Shown here one piece after another: positions 63,978 to 64,000 of a DNA stretch of 64,000 nt. The position numbers were made by a program, and so were the translations under genes. Source of the stretch: Pontibacter burrus (GTDB lineage Bacteria; Bacteroidota; Bacteroidia; Cytophagales; Hymenobacteraceae); the NCBI RefSeq assembly GCF_010686685.1, contig NZ_JAAGWD010000006.1:62001-126000 (forward strand). Direction: 5' to 3'. Below the pieces are notes generated by a model. It ran no database searches, was not told where the DNA came from, and saw only the letters and a list, made by a program, of their open reading frames with translations. Position 1 is the stretch's first letter. Every line of letters begins with the position of its first letter.

Positions 63978-64000
63978 TGTCATCCTGAGTATTCTTGAGA
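63978..64000. repeat. TGTCATCC-type intergenic repeat (cut by window end)
   Basis: Begins TGTCATCCTGAG, as does the related element near 16504. The element is cut by the window end. Confidence 0.45.

Overview
This 64 kb window is chromosomal DNA from a member of the Bacteroidota, most likely Cytophagales/Hymenobacteraceae and possibly Pontibacter-like. The genus is inference. Supporting signs are a TamL-type assembly lipoprotein, a TlpA-type thioredoxin lipoprotein with an N-terminal domain typical of the phylum, DUF349 and DUF1015 proteins, an ECF sigma/anti-sigma/outer-membrane module, weak ribosome binding sites, and Bacteroidota promoters with a TAnnTTTG -7 box, clearest in front of the tRNA-Thr pair. 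Coding density is high. There is no rRNA, IS element, prophage, CRISPR array or complete integron.

Layout. 1-9.2 kb: on the minus strand a partial TPR protein, gyrA, a small lipoprotein and an SDR enzyme. These are followed by a 1.4 kb tandem duplication that left a dead SDR copy and two paralogous secreted proteins, then a DUF457 membrane protein and a GNAT-like protein. 9.3-12.4 kb: two identical tRNA-Thr genes, a DUF349 protein and a YqgE protein. 12.5-16.4 kb (+): pdxH, a DUF1015 protein, maf and an rRNA methyltransferase. 16.5-19.1 kb (-): an RsmF-like methyltransferase, a MutT-like Nudix protein and an outer-membrane protein. 19.3-21.7 kb: AT-richer accessory genes (small membrane proteins, an AraC/GyrI regulator, a lipoprotein) with an attC-like hairpin. 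21.8-26.4 kb (-): an apparent operon sdaAB-tolC-adaptor-gpsA. 26.6-29.9 kb (+): tryptophan 2,3-dioxygenase, an FAD dehydrogenase and a CoA-binding protein. 30-35.2 kb: an SDR enzyme and a YbbP/YbbA-like ABC exporter divergent from a TesA-like esterase, as in E. coli. 35.7-38.2 kb: ECF sigma, anti-sigma candidate and outer-membrane protein. 38.3-41.5 kb: a SpoU methyltransferase divergent from tamL. 41.5-49.2 kb: a fused E1 dehydrogenase, hemF, PAP2, riboflavin synthase, pcm, a metallopeptidase interrupted by a stop codon, a thioesterase and an unknown protein. 49.2-54.6 kb (-): a TlpA-like lipoprotein, gatB and alaS. 54.8-57.3 kb (+): a MerR regulator, dprA and an aminotransferase IV. 57.4-60.4 kb (-): an MBL-fold protein, an AT-rich lipoprotein, thyA and a Cys-rich secreted protein. 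60.6-64 kb (+): a coiled-coil membrane protein, a SF1B helicase and slyD.

The most striking signal is not a gene. The palindrome AACTATAGTT, core CTATAG, is scattered through genes and spacers. I hand-counted about 98 CTATAG and 14 perfect 10-mers, where base composition predicts roughly 18 and about 0.1. It occurs as Thr-Ile-Val/Ala or Asn-Tyr-Ser codons, in terminator loops, as natural Leu-stop ends, and once as a probable Trp-to-stop change. It behaves like a HIP1-type or uptake-signal-type dispersed motif, and I do not know of a description for this group.
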